Assembly (NCBI GenBank): GCA_963818725.1
Contig: CAWFTU010000018.1
Location: 124,001 to 188,000, forward strand
Source of the DNA: DATFDN01 sp963818725
GTDB lineage: Bacteria; Pseudomonadota; Alphaproteobacteria; Acetobacterales; Acetobacteraceae
Length of the DNA: 64,000 nt
Direction: 5' to 3'
Shown here piece by piece: positions 52,160-61,369 of the stretch. The notes under the pieces were generated by a model, which saw only the letters and a program-made list of their open reading frames with translations, searched no databases and was not told the origin of the DNA. The position numbers were made by a program, and so were the translations under genes. The first letter of the stretch is position 1. Each line of letters opens with the position of its first letter.

Positions 52160-53369
52160 GTGGTCATCCGGCAAGTTGGCTTTAACTTTTCCTGATCTGG
52201 CGCGTTGGAATCAGTAGGTGTCTTCGGGGAGGCGCGTCGATGACCATTCGGGTGCGCGCCTTGGGCGACGGGGAGGCTGCCGAGCTGGCGCGCATGACGC
52301 GCTCGCGCACGCTCGGCGCGGGGTTGGTCCGGCGCGCCCAGATTGTGCAGCACGCGGTCGATGGCCTGAGCGCGCCGGAGCTCGCGGCCCGGCTGGGGCT
52401 GTGCGGTGCCACGGTCCGGTTCTGGCTCAAGCGGTTCAACGCGCGCGGCCTGCAGGGGCTGGAAGAGGACCTGCGCTCGGGACGGCCGCCGACCTACTCC
52501 GCTGAGGAGCGGAGTGCGGTCATCACCGCTGCCCTGAGCCGCCCGGCTGAGTTGGACCTGCCGTTTGCCTCGTGGACGCTGGACCGCTTGGTCGCCTACT
52601 TGGGCGAACGCGGCGTCGGCATGCGCCGCAGCCGGGTCAGCGAGGTCCTGCTCGCCGAGGGTCTCAAGTGGCGCCAGGAAGAGACTTGGTTCGGCGCGCG
52701 GGTGGACCCGGACTTCACCCGTAAAAGGGGGCGATCGAGCGGCTCTACACCGCCCCGCCCGCGGGCAGCGTCGTCGTCTGCCTCGACGAGATGGGGCTGC
52801 AAGCGAGCAAGAGTTACCCCGGCCGGCGCCTAGTCAAGCCGGCCGGACCGCGAGGGGAGCGGGCCAAGCAGGAAATCGACTACGGCCGGCGCGACATCGC
52901 GGGCTACGTGTTCGGCGCCTTGCAGCCGGCCACCGGTGAGGCGCTCACCGCGACCTATACCGGCAGCACCACCGAGAACTGGGTCGATTTCTTGGGCCGG
53001 GTCGAGGGCTGGATCGACCCGGCCGGTGAGCGGGTTTATGCGGTGATGGACAACCTGAACACCCACAGCGCCACCGACGTGCTCTTGTTTTCGCTGGCCC
53101 ATCCGCGCTGGGAGTTCGTGTTCCAGCCGATCTATGCGGCCTACCTGAACTTGATGGAGCCGTGGTGGAAGGTGCTGCGCTCGCTGGCGCTGAAGGGCCG
53201 CTGCTTCGAGGCCTGGGCGGAGATTGAGTGGGCCGTCCGCAGAGCCACCGAATATTGGAACGCCCACAAGCACCCGTTCGTCTGGGGCCGCAGACGCCGC
53301 CACCGCACACCGCGCCACTTCGGGATCGCCGCCATGCCGAATGTCACAACCATTTAGCGGACGCACCAC
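52160..53369 (+). mobile_element. IS630-family element, array copy B
   Basis: The element is 1210 bp. It starts GTGGTCATCCGGCAAG and ends CGGACGCACCAC. It shares a TAA with copy A on the left and another TAA with copy C on the right, so the three copies lie directly next to each other. Confidence 0.85.
52240..53357 (+). CDS. IS630-family transposase, copy B (two frames joined at A4G5)
   Basis: Frame 1 (from 52240) carries the helix-turn-helix half: MTIRVRALGDGEAAELARMT, then HAVDGLSAPELAARLGLCGA and YSAEERSAVITAALSRPAEL. Frame 2 in the -1 register carries the DDE half: VVCLDEMGLQASKSYPGRRL, VMDNLNTHSATDVLLFSLAH and LNLMEPWWKVLRSLALKGR to the stop at 53357. The switch point is the CGTAAAAGGGGGCG run near 52723. 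Apart from it both halves are intact, so this copy could make an active transposase by frameshifting. Confidence 0.78.
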
Positions 53370-53382
53370 TAAGTGGTGCATC

Positions 53383-54656
53383 CCTCACGAATCCCCTCAT
53401 TCTGACCTGTCCCGGGTCTGGCCGCGATTCGCACGGGTTTTGTAATCCCGCCGACGGGTTGTTCGTTGGGTGGATGGTATGGGCAAACGGGGTCGGATGG
53501 GCACGCGCCGAGAGGATGTTCGCGCCTTCATTGGCGATCTGTGTGGCGCGGACCTGCACGCCAAGCGGGTCGGCTCGCTGGCGGATGCGACGCTCGGGCT
53601 GATGCACGCGGCCTCGCTGGCGGTGGCGACGATCGGTCAGGCGCTGGCGCAGGCGCGGGGCCTGACGACCAAGCACGCGATCAAGCAGGTGGATCGGCTG
53701 CTGAGCAACGACGGCATCGATGTTTGGGACAGTTTCGCGCACTGGGTGCCGCACCAGATCGGCGGGCGTCGCGACATCCTGGTGGCTATGGACTGGACCG
53801 ATTTCGACCACGACGACCAGGCCACGCTGGTGCTCAGCCTGGTCACCGGTCACGGCCGTGCCGCGCCGCTGCTGTGGATTACCGTCTGGAAGGACGAACT
53901 CACCAGCCAGCGCAACGACTTCGAGGACGCGTGCCTGCGGCGCCTGGCAGAACTCGTGCCGGCGGGGTGCCGGGTGACCATCCTGGCGGACCGAGGCTTC
54001 GGCGATCAGAAGTTGTTCGCCTTCCTGCCCACGCTGGGTTTTGGCTACGTGATCCGCTTTCGCGGCAACATCCACGTCACCGACGCGGACGGGCAGACCA
54101 GGCCCGCCGCGGAATGGGTGGGAAAGTCCGGTCGCGCCCGCAAGTTGCGCGATGCGCACGTGACCGCGAAAGGCCAAATTGTCGGCGCGGTGGTCTGCGT
54201 TCATGCCCGGGACATGAAGGAGCCCGGGTGCCTTGCGACCAGCGAGCGCGACGCGACAGCGGCGACGCTGATCAACCATTATGCCAGGCGCTGGACGATC
54301 GAGCCGCAGTTCCGCGACACCAAGGACCTGCGGTTCGGCATGGGACTGTCTGCCACGCGCGTCGGCGAGCCGATGCGCCGCGATCGTCTGCTGCTGATCA
54401 GCGCGTTCGCCACCGCGCTGCTGACGCTGCTCGGCGCCGTCGGCGAACGCCTCGGCATGGACCGCTTGTTGAAGTCGGACACCAGCAAGACGCGGACCCA
54501 TTCGCTGTTCCGGCAGGGCTGCATGCTCTACGAACTGATCCCGAACATGCCTGAGCACCGCCTGCTGCCGCTCACGGAGAAATTCGCAAAGGCCCTGTCA
54601 AACGCCGGCCAGTTCACCACACTCCTTTTTTATATGAAATGAGGGGACGGGTGAGG
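53383..54656 (+). mobile_element. IS4-family element in copy C
   Basis: The element is 1274 bp. The left end is CCTCACGAATCCCCTCATT; the right end is AATGAGGGGACGGGTGAGG, its inverted copy with three mismatches. The 7-bp target GTGCATC is duplicated at 53376-53382 and 54657-54663. It sits inside the terminal repeat of IS630 copy C. Confidence 0.88.
53470..54642 (+). CDS. IS4-family transposase
   Basis: A 390-residue transposase. Features: DVRAFIGDLCGADLHAKRVG at the N-terminus, VDRLLSNDGIDVWDSFAHWV, the first Asp in ILVAMDWTDFDHDDQATLVL, the second in VTILADRGFGDQKLFAFLPT, and the YARRWTIEPQFRDTKDLRFG block with the Glu. Frame intact. A related 5' fragment lies at 35214-35668. Confidence 0.9.
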   Translation: MDGMGKRGRMGTRREDVRAFIGDLCGADLHAKRVGSLADATLGLMHAASLAVATIGQALAQARGLTTKHAIKQVDRLLSNDGIDVWDSFAHWVPHQIGGRRDILVAMDWTDFDHDDQATLVLSLVTGHGRAAPLLWITVWKDELTSQRNDFEDACLRRLAELVPAGCRVTILADRGFGDQKLFAFLPTLGFGYVIRFRGNIHVTDADGQTRPAAEWVGKSGRARKLRDAHVTAKGQIVGAVVCVHARDMKEPGCLATSERDATAATLINHYARRWTIEPQFRDTKDLRFGMGLSATRVGEPMRRDRLLLISAFATALLTLLGAVGERLGMDRLLKSDTSKTRTHSLFRQGCMLYELIPNMPEHRLLPLTEKFAKALSNAGQFTTLLFYMK

Positions 54657-54862
54657 GTGCATCCGGCAAGTTGATGATGCTTTTTCGAGCCCGGGGCGTT
54701 GGGGCTGATGTTACAGCAAACCGCAGGCTAGTTGGGACAGGCATAGCCGCAGTGGCGGAAGAACCCTGCGGCGTCCTGAGTGGTGATGCTGTCAAGAGCG
54801 GGAGCGAGCGCCTGTTGCAGTGTCTCGACGGTGCGCGCGGCGATCCGCCGCAGATAGGATTT

Positions 54863-55910
54863 CCCCGCTTATCGGCCAATCGACCCGTCACGGGTAGACG
54901 CCTTTGTGGGTCAGACGGGACGACGCAGCGACGGCACGGCAAAGCGCGTTGACCATGCCTCGCATGTTGCGGCGCCGGTTGGTGGTCCAGCAGAAGGCGC
55001 CGAGATAGTCGGGCAGATGCTTGGGGGAGAGCCGCTTGTGGGTGGCCTTGAGCGCGGTACTGAGATTGGCGACCAGGGTGTTGACGGTGAAGAACGGGGC
55101 GCTGCGCTCGCGCTCCGGACGCCCGCCGCCGGTGACGGTGGCGACATGCGTCCGCCCGGCTTCACCGAAGGCGTTGAACGCCCGCAAGCCGTCCGTGTGC
55201 ACAGTCGCGCCGGCGGCGATGTGGGCATCGCGGAACGCGGCCACCGCCTCGCTGGAGAAGGCGCTGACCGCGCGCATCGCGACATGGCCCATGCGCCCGT
55301 CCGCATGCCGCTCGCAGGCGACGATGACGCAGGTCTTGCCTTCGGTTCCGCTGCCTTGGTTCCTTTCACCTCCCAGATACACGTCATCCGCCTCCACTAC
55401 CGGCGGCGCGGCATCGTCGTCGCTCGCGCCCCCGAGCGAATAGCGCTCCGTCCGCTCGGTCATGGCGTGGCGGAGCCGCTTGTGCAGATACCAGGCCGTC
55501 TCATAGCCCAGGCCCAGCCTGCGGCCGAGCTCGACCGCCGAGATCGCCTGTTTGGTGCTGCTCATCAGGTGCATGGCGCGGAACCAAGTGGTCAGAGACA
55601 GCTTGGTGTCCGCCATCACGGTGCCCGCGGTGACCGACCAACGTCGGCCGCAGCGCGTGCAGCCGACACGGCGGCCGTAGACATAGCTCTTCAGATTGGC
55701 GCAGCGCGGGCAAGGCATTCCTTCACGTTGGCGCGCCGCCACCAACGCCGCCAGACACTGACCCTCCGTCCCGTAGAGTCGTTCGAACTCAACGTCCGTC
55801 AACCCCTTCATGATTGCCCGCACCGTTCTGCTCCGAGACGCCGCGTTCAGAGCGACTTTGCGCTTCCCTGCTGCAAAGTACAAGAGCGGGTCGATTGGCC
55901 GATAAGCGGG
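54863..55910 (-). mobile_element. IS1595-family element
   Basis: The element is 1048 bp. The ends share CGCTTATCGGCCAATCGACC as inverted copies. The 8-bp target TAGGATTT is duplicated at 54855-54862 and 55911-55918. Both features are typical of IS1595. Confidence 0.93.
54888..55811 (-). CDS. IS1595-family transposase
   Basis: A 307-residue protein from the ATG at 55811 (MKGLTDVEFERLYGTEGQCL). It has an N-terminal zinc ribbon (CPRCANLKSYVYGRRVGCTR and CGRRWSVTAGTVMADTKLSL), the ELGRRLGLGYETAWYLHKRL segment, and the DDE domain (VVEADDVYLGGERNQGSG, GATVHTDGLRAFNAFGEA, and the C-terminal YLGAFCWTTNRRRNMRGMVN). Frame intact. Only distantly related to the IS1595 at 46801. Confidence 0.9.
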   Translation of the reverse strand: MKGLTDVEFERLYGTEGQCLAALVAARQREGMPCPRCANLKSYVYGRRVGCTRCGRRWSVTAGTVMADTKLSLTTWFRAMHLMSSTKQAISAVELGRRLGLGYETAWYLHKRLRHAMTERTERYSLGGASDDDAAPPVVEADDVYLGGERNQGSGTEGKTCVIVACERHADGRMGHVAMRAVSAFSSEAVAAFRDAHIAAGATVHTDGLRAFNAFGEAGRTHVATVTGGGRPERERSAPFFTVNTLVANLSTALKATHKRLSPKHLPDYLGAFCWTTNRRRNMRGMVNALCRAVAASSRLTHKGVYP

Positions 55911-56833
55911 TAGGATTTCACCTTGGCCCAACCGGGTTCGATCGGGCTCAGGTCCGGGCTATAGGCGGGCAGATAGCGATAGGGAAAGCCTGACCGATCG
56001 AGCACCGCCTGCACCTCAGGGGTCTTGTGGGGGCGCAGATTATCCATCACCAGCACTGCATCAGGCTTGCGCTGGCGCAACACCGGCAGCAGCACCTGTT
56101 CAAGATAGGCGGCAAAGGTGGCGCCGTCGGTGGCGGCCTTGATGCTCATCGTGGCGAGGAAGCCCTCGATGCCGAGGGCGCTGAGCACGCTCAACCGCTT
56201 CCAGTTGCCAAACGGGACCTTGGCATACGCCCGCTGCCCGCGCGGGCTGCGGCCATAGCGGCGGGCCATGGTGGTGAGCACGGCGCTTTCATCGAGAAAC
56301 ACCAGCCGCTCCGGCGCAATCCCACCGACCCCAGCGGGGTCGCTCTGCCAGCTCGCACGCGCCTGCGCGACATCCGCACGATCCTGCTCAGCGGGTTGGA
56401 TGCTGCGTTTCTTTCACGTCCAGTCCAGCCGCCGAAGCGCCCGGCCAATGGTCCAGGGATCCACCCGCACGCCAGTCTCGGCCGCCAATTGGTCACGGCA
56501 TTCAACCAGCGTCAGGTGGTTGTTCGCCTCCAGCAGGCGGCGCAACGCCGCCGCGACTGCGTCGCGGATGATCGGCTGCGGCCCGCCATGCATCGGCTTG
56601 GGCGCACGGCGGCCTTCGTCGCGGGCGGCAGCCACCCAGCGATAGACCGAGGAGCGGCCAACCATGAACCGCTCTGCTACGGCGTCGGGTGACTCACCGG
56701 CGTCAACCGCTACCAGCACGCGTTCTCGCAAGTCTGTCGAATAAGCTCCAGGCATCAATTCCTCCGCCCCTATATGGGAACGGATGTCCCAACCTGCATG
56801 CGGTTTGCTGTAGCTATCCCCGGGAATTCGGCC

Positions 56834-57560
56834 ATGACCATTTGTGTGCGCGCCCTGAGCGATGACGAGGCGCAAGAGCTGGCGCGAATGGCGCGTTCGC
56901 GCAGGCTCGGCGCCGGCCTTGTTCGCCGTGCCCAGATCGTGCGCCACGCGGTGGAAGAGGGCCTGAGCGCGCCGGAAGTCGCGGCCAGGATGGGCTTGTG
57001 CGGCGCCACCGTCCGCTTCTGGCTCAAGCGGTTCAATGAGCGCGGCCTGCCAGGGTTGGAGGAGGACATGCGCTCGGGACGGCCGCCGACCTACACGGCC
57101 GAGGAGCGGAGCGCGGTCATCACCGCCGCCCTGAACCGTCCGGCCGAGCGGGGCCTACCTTTCGCCTCATGGACCCTGGACCGCCTGGTCGCCTACCTCG
57201 GCGAGCGGGGCATCGGCATGCGGCGCAGCCGGGTCGGCGAGGCGCTCCTGGCCGAGGGCCTGAAGTGGCGCCAGGAAGAGACCTGGTTCGACGCGCGGGT
57301 GGATCCCGACTTCACCCGCAAAAGGGGGCGATCGAGCAGCTCTACACCGCGCCGCCGGAGCGCAGCGTAGTCGTCTGCCTCGACGAAATGGGCCCGCAGG
57401 CCAGCAAGAGCTATCCCGGACAACGGCTGGTCCGGCCGGCCGGGCCGCGAGCGAAACGGGCCAAGCAGGAGATCGACTATGGCCGGCGCGATGTCGCGGG
57501 CTACGTATTCGGCGCGCTGCAGCCGGCCACGGGGGCTGCGTTCACCGCAACCTATGCAGA
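56834..57560 (+). pseudogene. IS630-family transposase, copy C (3'-truncated)
   Basis: The ATG at 56834 gives MTICVRALSDDEAQELARMA, EVAARMGLCGATVRFWLKRF and WTLDRLVAYLGERGIGMRRS. The break at CGCAAAAGGGGGCG near 57323 is at the same codon as in copies A and B, then GAIEQLYTAPPERSVVVCLD, ASKSYPGQRL and DYGRRDVAGYVFGAL. Coding ends near 57560 in unrelated sequence before IS110, so the C-terminal DDE residues are lost. Confidence 0.8.
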
Positions 57561-57741
57561 CCGTGTGAAAACTAACTCGCAACGGATTCCGGTTCGGCGA
57601 AAGGTGCGCTAGACCATCATGTCCGCCGAGGCTGCCACAAACTTGAGGTGGCCCGCCTCGAAGTGTCGAGTAAGGCGCTTGCAACGCAACGGGGGTTGCT
57701 CGGGGACCGAGCCTGTCCCCAGACACTGGAGGCGGACCGTG
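57561..57741. other. Probable 5' end of the IS110 element
   Basis: 180 bp between the truncated IS630 copy C and the IS110 transposase start. No gene. In IS110 elements the end next to the transposase start carries a non-coding region that can specify a bridge RNA; no structure was established here. Confidence 0.4.
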
Positions 57742-58848
57742 ATGGAGAATACGCTGTTTCTGGGGTTGGACGTCCACAAGAAGACGATTTCGGTGGCGAT
57801 CGTGGAGGCGACGGCAGGAGCGGAGGTTTGGTTCTACGGAACCATCGAGAACAGGCCGGACGCGATCCGGGCGCTTTGTAAGAAGCTCTCCAAGGAAGGG
57901 CGACGCCTTCATGCCTGCTACGAGGCCGGTCCATGCGGATACAATGTGCAGCGGCATCTGGCCAGGCTCGGTCATCGCTGCGACGTCGTGGCACCGTCGC
58001 TGATCCCGCGCAAAGCGGGCGACAAGGTGAAGACGGACCGGCGCGACGCCATGATGCTGGCGCAGACGCTGCGGGCCGGACAGCTGACAGAAGTCTGGGT
58101 GCCGGACCAGGCGCATGAAGCGATGCGCGATCTGGTGCGGCTGCGCTCGCAGGCGATACGCGACCTGCGAAAGACGCGCCAGCATCTGCTGAGCTTCCTG
58201 CTGCGCCACGAACGAATCTCGCCATTCGGGCACTGGACAAGGGCGCATCGCCGCTGGCTGGGCGAGTTGAAGTTCACGCATCCGGCTCAGCATCTTGCCT
58301 TGGAGGAGATGCTGCATCGGATCGAACGCGCGGAGGAGCTGTGCGAGCGATTGAAGCGGGCCATCGGCGAGCTGGTGCCGCAGTGGTCGCTGGCTCCCGT
58401 CGTGCAGGCGCTACAGGCCTTGCGCGGCGTCTCGCTGATCACGGCCGCCGTGCTGGTTGCCGAGATCGGCAGCTTCGAACGGTTCGCCAGCCCGCGTCAG
58501 TTGATGGCTTATCTCGGTTTGAGCCCATCGGAACATTCGAGCGGCGCCACTGTCAGGCGTGGCGCGATCACCAAGACCGGCAACGGGCTTGCCCGCACCA
58601 GCTTGGTCGAGGCCGCCTGGACATACCGCTTTCCGGCGCGGATCACACAAATCATCCGTGACCGGCTGAAGGGCCTGCCGGAGCCGATCCGTGCCGTGGC
58701 CTGGAAGGCGCAGGTCCGCTTGTCGGCGCGCTATCGCGCACTCATCGCGCGCGGCAAGTCGGCGCCCACGGCGATTGTCGCGGTCGCACGCGAGCTGGTC
58801 GGGTTCATCTGGGCGATTGCGCGGATGGTCGAACCGAAGTTCGCCTAG
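57742..58848 (+). CDS. IS110-family transposase
   Basis: A 368-residue DEDD transposase from the ATG at 57742 (MENTLFLGLDVHKKTISVAI). It has CYEAGPCGYNVQRHLARLGH, LIPRKAGDKVKTDRRDAMML with the second acidic pair, the coiled-coil region LRSQAIRDLRKTRQHLLSFL, and the C-terminal domain LRGVSLITAAVLVAEIGSFE, MAYLGLSPSEHSSGATVRRG and ITKTGNGLARTSLVEAAWTY. Intact. Related to, but clearly distinct from, the IS110 copies at 572 and 6935. Confidence 0.92.
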   Translation: MENTLFLGLDVHKKTISVAIVEATAGAEVWFYGTIENRPDAIRALCKKLSKEGRRLHACYEAGPCGYNVQRHLARLGHRCDVVAPSLIPRKAGDKVKTDRRDAMMLAQTLRAGQLTEVWVPDQAHEAMRDLVRLRSQAIRDLRKTRQHLLSFLLRHERISPFGHWTRAHRRWLGELKFTHPAQHLALEEMLHRIERAEELCERLKRAIGELVPQWSLAPVVQALQALRGVSLITAAVLVAEIGSFERFASPRQLMAYLGLSPSEHSSGATVRRGAITKTGNGLARTSLVEAAWTYRFPARITQIIRDRLKGLPEPIRAVAWKAQVRLSARYRALIARGKSAPTAIVAVARELVGFIWAIARMVEPKFA

Positions 58849-59168
58849 TGCAGACGCGAACGATGGTGCAACGGGTAACCGGAGAGGAGAACGGAAGCCG
58901 CAGATTTCGGCGCTCAGTGCGGACGGCAGGCTGGGGAGGTTGGGGAACCCTCGATCCGGGTTGGAGCAGGCCTCGGCTGACGCACGTTCGCTAGACAGAG
59001 GAAGCCCCACGACGAACCTTGGTCATGCGGCATTGACCCGCGGATAAGAGCCAGATCAACCGTCGTCCATGCTGCCTGCCGTCCACATCGAGCGCCGAAC
59101 AGCACAGGTATAGCCTGCAGATGCGGGAGTTTTTAACACGCCATTGTCTTGACACGACGGACATAAGA
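58849..59168. other. Non-coding tail after IS110, up to IS1380
   Basis: 320 bp. It probably contains the right end of the IS110 element. No gene or clear repeat was recognised. Confidence 0.35.
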
Positions 59169-60823
59169 GCCCGTATTTCTCACACTGAGTAGGTGCATCG
59201 GGGTTCCGAATCGGCGAAAGTTCTTCTGTGACAAAGTCTTAGCGCTGAACGGAGGAACTCCCCGATGCCCACAGAGTGTAAACCTCCGCTGTTCGATTTT
59301 GCACCCGTGGAGGAGCGTGCCGTGGTGGCGGCCTTCGATGGTGGCGTGATCACCTCAGATGCCGGCGCCCTGCTGCTCGGGGCGACCGACCGGGCGATCG
59401 GCTTGATCGAACGCTTCGCTTCCTGCTTCGGCGACCAGCGGGCGCCGGAGCTGGTGGAGCACGCGATCGAGGCGTTGCTGATGCAGCGCGTGTTCGGGAT
59501 CGCGCTGGGCTACGAGGATCTGGTCGACCACGACCAGCTGCGGCACGATCCGGTCCTGGCCGTGCTGGCGGGGAAGCTGGCGGCGCGGCGGCCGGATTGC
59601 GCGCCGCTGGCCGGGAAATCGACCCTGAACCGGCTGGAGCTGGGCCGCGCCGAGCCGACGCGTTATCACAAAATCAGCCACGATCCGGCGGCGATCGAGC
59701 GGTTGTTGGTGGATCTGTTCCTGGAGGCGCATCGGCGCGCGCCGGCGCAGATCACGCTCGATCTCGACGCCACCGATGATCCGCTGCACGGGAATCAGGA
59801 AGGCCGCTTCTTCCACGGCTATTACGACTGCTACTGTTACCTGCCGCTCTACGTCTTCTGCGGCCGTCATCTGCTGGCGGCCAAGCTGCGGCGCTCGAAC
59901 ATCGACGGTTCGGCCGGCGCGGTCGAGGAGGTTGCCCGATTGGTCGCGCAAATCCGCCGGCGCTGGCCACGCGTGTGCATCCTGCTGCGCGGCGATTCCG
60001 GCTTTGCCCGCGAGGCGCTGATGGCCTGGTGCGAGGCCAACCGGGTGGACTATGTGTTCGGTCTGGCCCGCAACGACCGGCTGGAGGAGGCGATCAAGCC
60101 CGAACTGCTGACCGCGTCGATTGAGAGCTTGCGGACCGGCAGGCCGGCGCGGTGCTTCCGGGATTTTACGTGGTCGACGCTGGACAGTTGGAGCCGCCAA
60201 CGCCGGGTCATCGGCAAGGCCGAGGTGACCGGCGGCGAGGCCAATCCCCGGTTTGTCGTCACCTCGCTCAAGCCGGCCGAAGTCGGCGGGCGGCATCTCT
60301 ACGAGCGGGTCTACTGCGCGCGCGGCGAGATGGAGAACCGCATCAAGGAATGCCAGCTCGACCTGTTCGCCGACCGGACCTCGGCGGCGACGATGCGCGC
60401 CAACCAGCTCCGCTTGTGGTTCGCGTCCATGGCCTATGTGCTGCTCTGCGCCTTGCGGCGCATCGGTCTGGCGCACACGCAATTCGCCCGAGCGACCTGC
60501 GGCACCATCCGGCTCAAGCTGCTGAAGATCGGCGCCCTGGTGCGGGTCAGCGTGCGGCGGATCAAGGCGGCGATGGCCTCGGCCTGTCCCTATCAGCACG
60601 AGTTCGCCTTGGCCCACGCCATGCTCAGAAACGCCACTGCCTGACACGAACCAGCCAGCGCACAGCCGACATCACACCCCGCACCCACGCTGCCCGCCGG
60701 GCGGCGCCGGCGCGGTCTCGCCGAGCCTCGCGCCCATAGCGCCCGCCCCGCCTCACTTCACGAATGCACGCCGGCGGAGCGCCATTCAAACGACAAGCGC
60801 TCGCCCGTATGAGAAATGCGGGC
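59169..60823 (+). mobile_element. Complete IS1380-family element
   Basis: The element is 1655 bp. The left end GCCCGTATTTCTCACAC and the right end (inward GCCCGCATTTCTCATAC) match at 15 of 17 positions. The flanks AAGA and TAGA agree at three of four bases, so the usual 4-bp duplication is present only imperfectly. Its 3' part is repeated at 12807-13960. Confidence 0.88.
59265..60644 (+). CDS. IS1380-family transposase
   Basis: A 459-residue transposase. The N-terminus MPTECKPPLFDFAPVEERAV leads to VITSDAGALLLGATDRAIGL. The catalytic region contains TLDLDATDDPLHGNQEGRFF, ILLRGDSGFAREALMAWCEA, and ENRIKECQLDLFADRTSAAT with the catalytic Glu. Complete and in frame, with an AGGAGG-like site (GGAGGAACTC) before the ATG. 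It could mobilise both this element and, if ends allowed, its truncated twin. Confidence 0.93.
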   Translation: MPTECKPPLFDFAPVEERAVVAAFDGGVITSDAGALLLGATDRAIGLIERFASCFGDQRAPELVEHAIEALLMQRVFGIALGYEDLVDHDQLRHDPVLAVLAGKLAARRPDCAPLAGKSTLNRLELGRAEPTRYHKISHDPAAIERLLVDLFLEAHRRAPAQITLDLDATDDPLHGNQEGRFFHGYYDCYCYLPLYVFCGRHLLAAKLRRSNIDGSAGAVEEVARLVAQIRRRWPRVCILLRGDSGFAREALMAWCEANRVDYVFGLARNDRLEEAIKPELLTASIESLRTGRPARCFRDFTWSTLDSWSRQRRVIGKAEVTGGEANPRFVVTSLKPAEVGGRHLYERVYCARGEMENRIKECQLDLFADRTSAATMRANQLRLWFASMAYVLLCALRRIGLAHTQFARATCGTIRLKLLKIGALVRVSVRRIKAAMASACPYQHEFALAHAMLRNATA

Positions 60824-60837
60824 TAGAATCGGCTATC

Positions 60838-61194
60838 ATGCCGCACATTGCTGGTCACGACCGATCCCAGACCCTGCTTCTGCCAGAATCGCTGGATGAC
60901 TATGTCGGCCCGGAGAACCCGGTGCGCTTCATCGAAGCCTTTGTTGATGGGCTTGATCTGACCGCGGCCGGCTTCATCCGCGTTGCCGCCAAGCGGATCG
61001 GACGGCCAGGTTTCGCGCCCGCCGATCTGTTGAAGCTCTACATCTACGGCTACCTCAACCGAGTGCGGTCAAGCCGCCGTCTTGAAGCGGAAACCCACCG
61101 CAATATCGAGGTGATCTGGCTGCTGCGGCACCTGAAACCTGACTACAAGACGATTGCCGATTTCCGCCGCGACAACCGCACCGCCTTCCGTGCC
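60838..61194 (+). pseudogene. IS1182-family transposase, 5' part, cut by IS21
   Basis: Starts MPHIAGHDRSQTLLLPESLD, DYVGPENPVRFIEAFVDGLD and GRPGFAPADLLKLYIYGYLN, then LEAETHRNIEVIWLLRHLKP and IADFRRDNRTAFRA, the canonical IS1182 N-terminus. At 61195 the IS21 end begins. The gene resumes at about 63848. Confidence 0.9.
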
Positions 61195-61369
61195 GCGCGA
61201 CAGCAAAGTTGGCCGGTCAGCGACACGTAGGTTGGCCGGTTTGGTCGGCCGCAGGGCGGGCGTAGCCCAACCGTAGGCGACCAAACCGGCGGCGCGGGTT
61301 TTTACCCGCCCTCTGGTCGCGGCGTGTGCGGGCAGGATCGGAACCTCGACTTTCAGGAAGAGGTCCGAT

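Larger units (their letters stand above)
54728..56755 (-). pseudogene. IS630-family transposase (second type), in-frame stop and IS1595 insertion
   Basis: From the ATG at 56755: MPGAYSTDLRERVLVAVDAG, DAVAERFMVGRSSVYRWVAA, TLVECRDQLAAETGVRVDPW. A TGA follows LDWT near 56412 and the same frame continues KKRSIQPAEQDRADVAQARA, RLVFLDESAVLTTMARRYGR, AVLVMDNLRPHKTPEVQAVL and YSPDLSPIEPGWAKVKSY, where the IS1595 interrupts; after it come RRIAARTVETLQQALAPALD and the end GYACPN. The TGA is one base from an Arg codon (CGA). Confidence 0.82.
54714..56810 (-). mobile_element. Second IS630 type, inserted in copy C and itself interrupted by IS1595
   Basis: Ends read inward CAGCAAACCGCA on both sides, flanked by TA (54712-54713 and 56811-56812). 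Without the IS1595 and one 8-bp duplication it is about 1041 bp, a normal IS630 size. Confidence 0.85.
53373..57560 (+). mobile_element. IS630-family element, array copy C, multiply interrupted and 3'-truncated
   Basis: Begins GTGGTGCATC after a shared TAA, is interrupted by IS4 (53383-54656), resumes with CGGCAAGTTGATGATGC, is interrupted again by another IS630 type (54714-56810), and resumes at 56813 just before the transposase ATG. The 3' end is lost near 57560 where IS110-related sequence begins. Confidence 0.8.
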
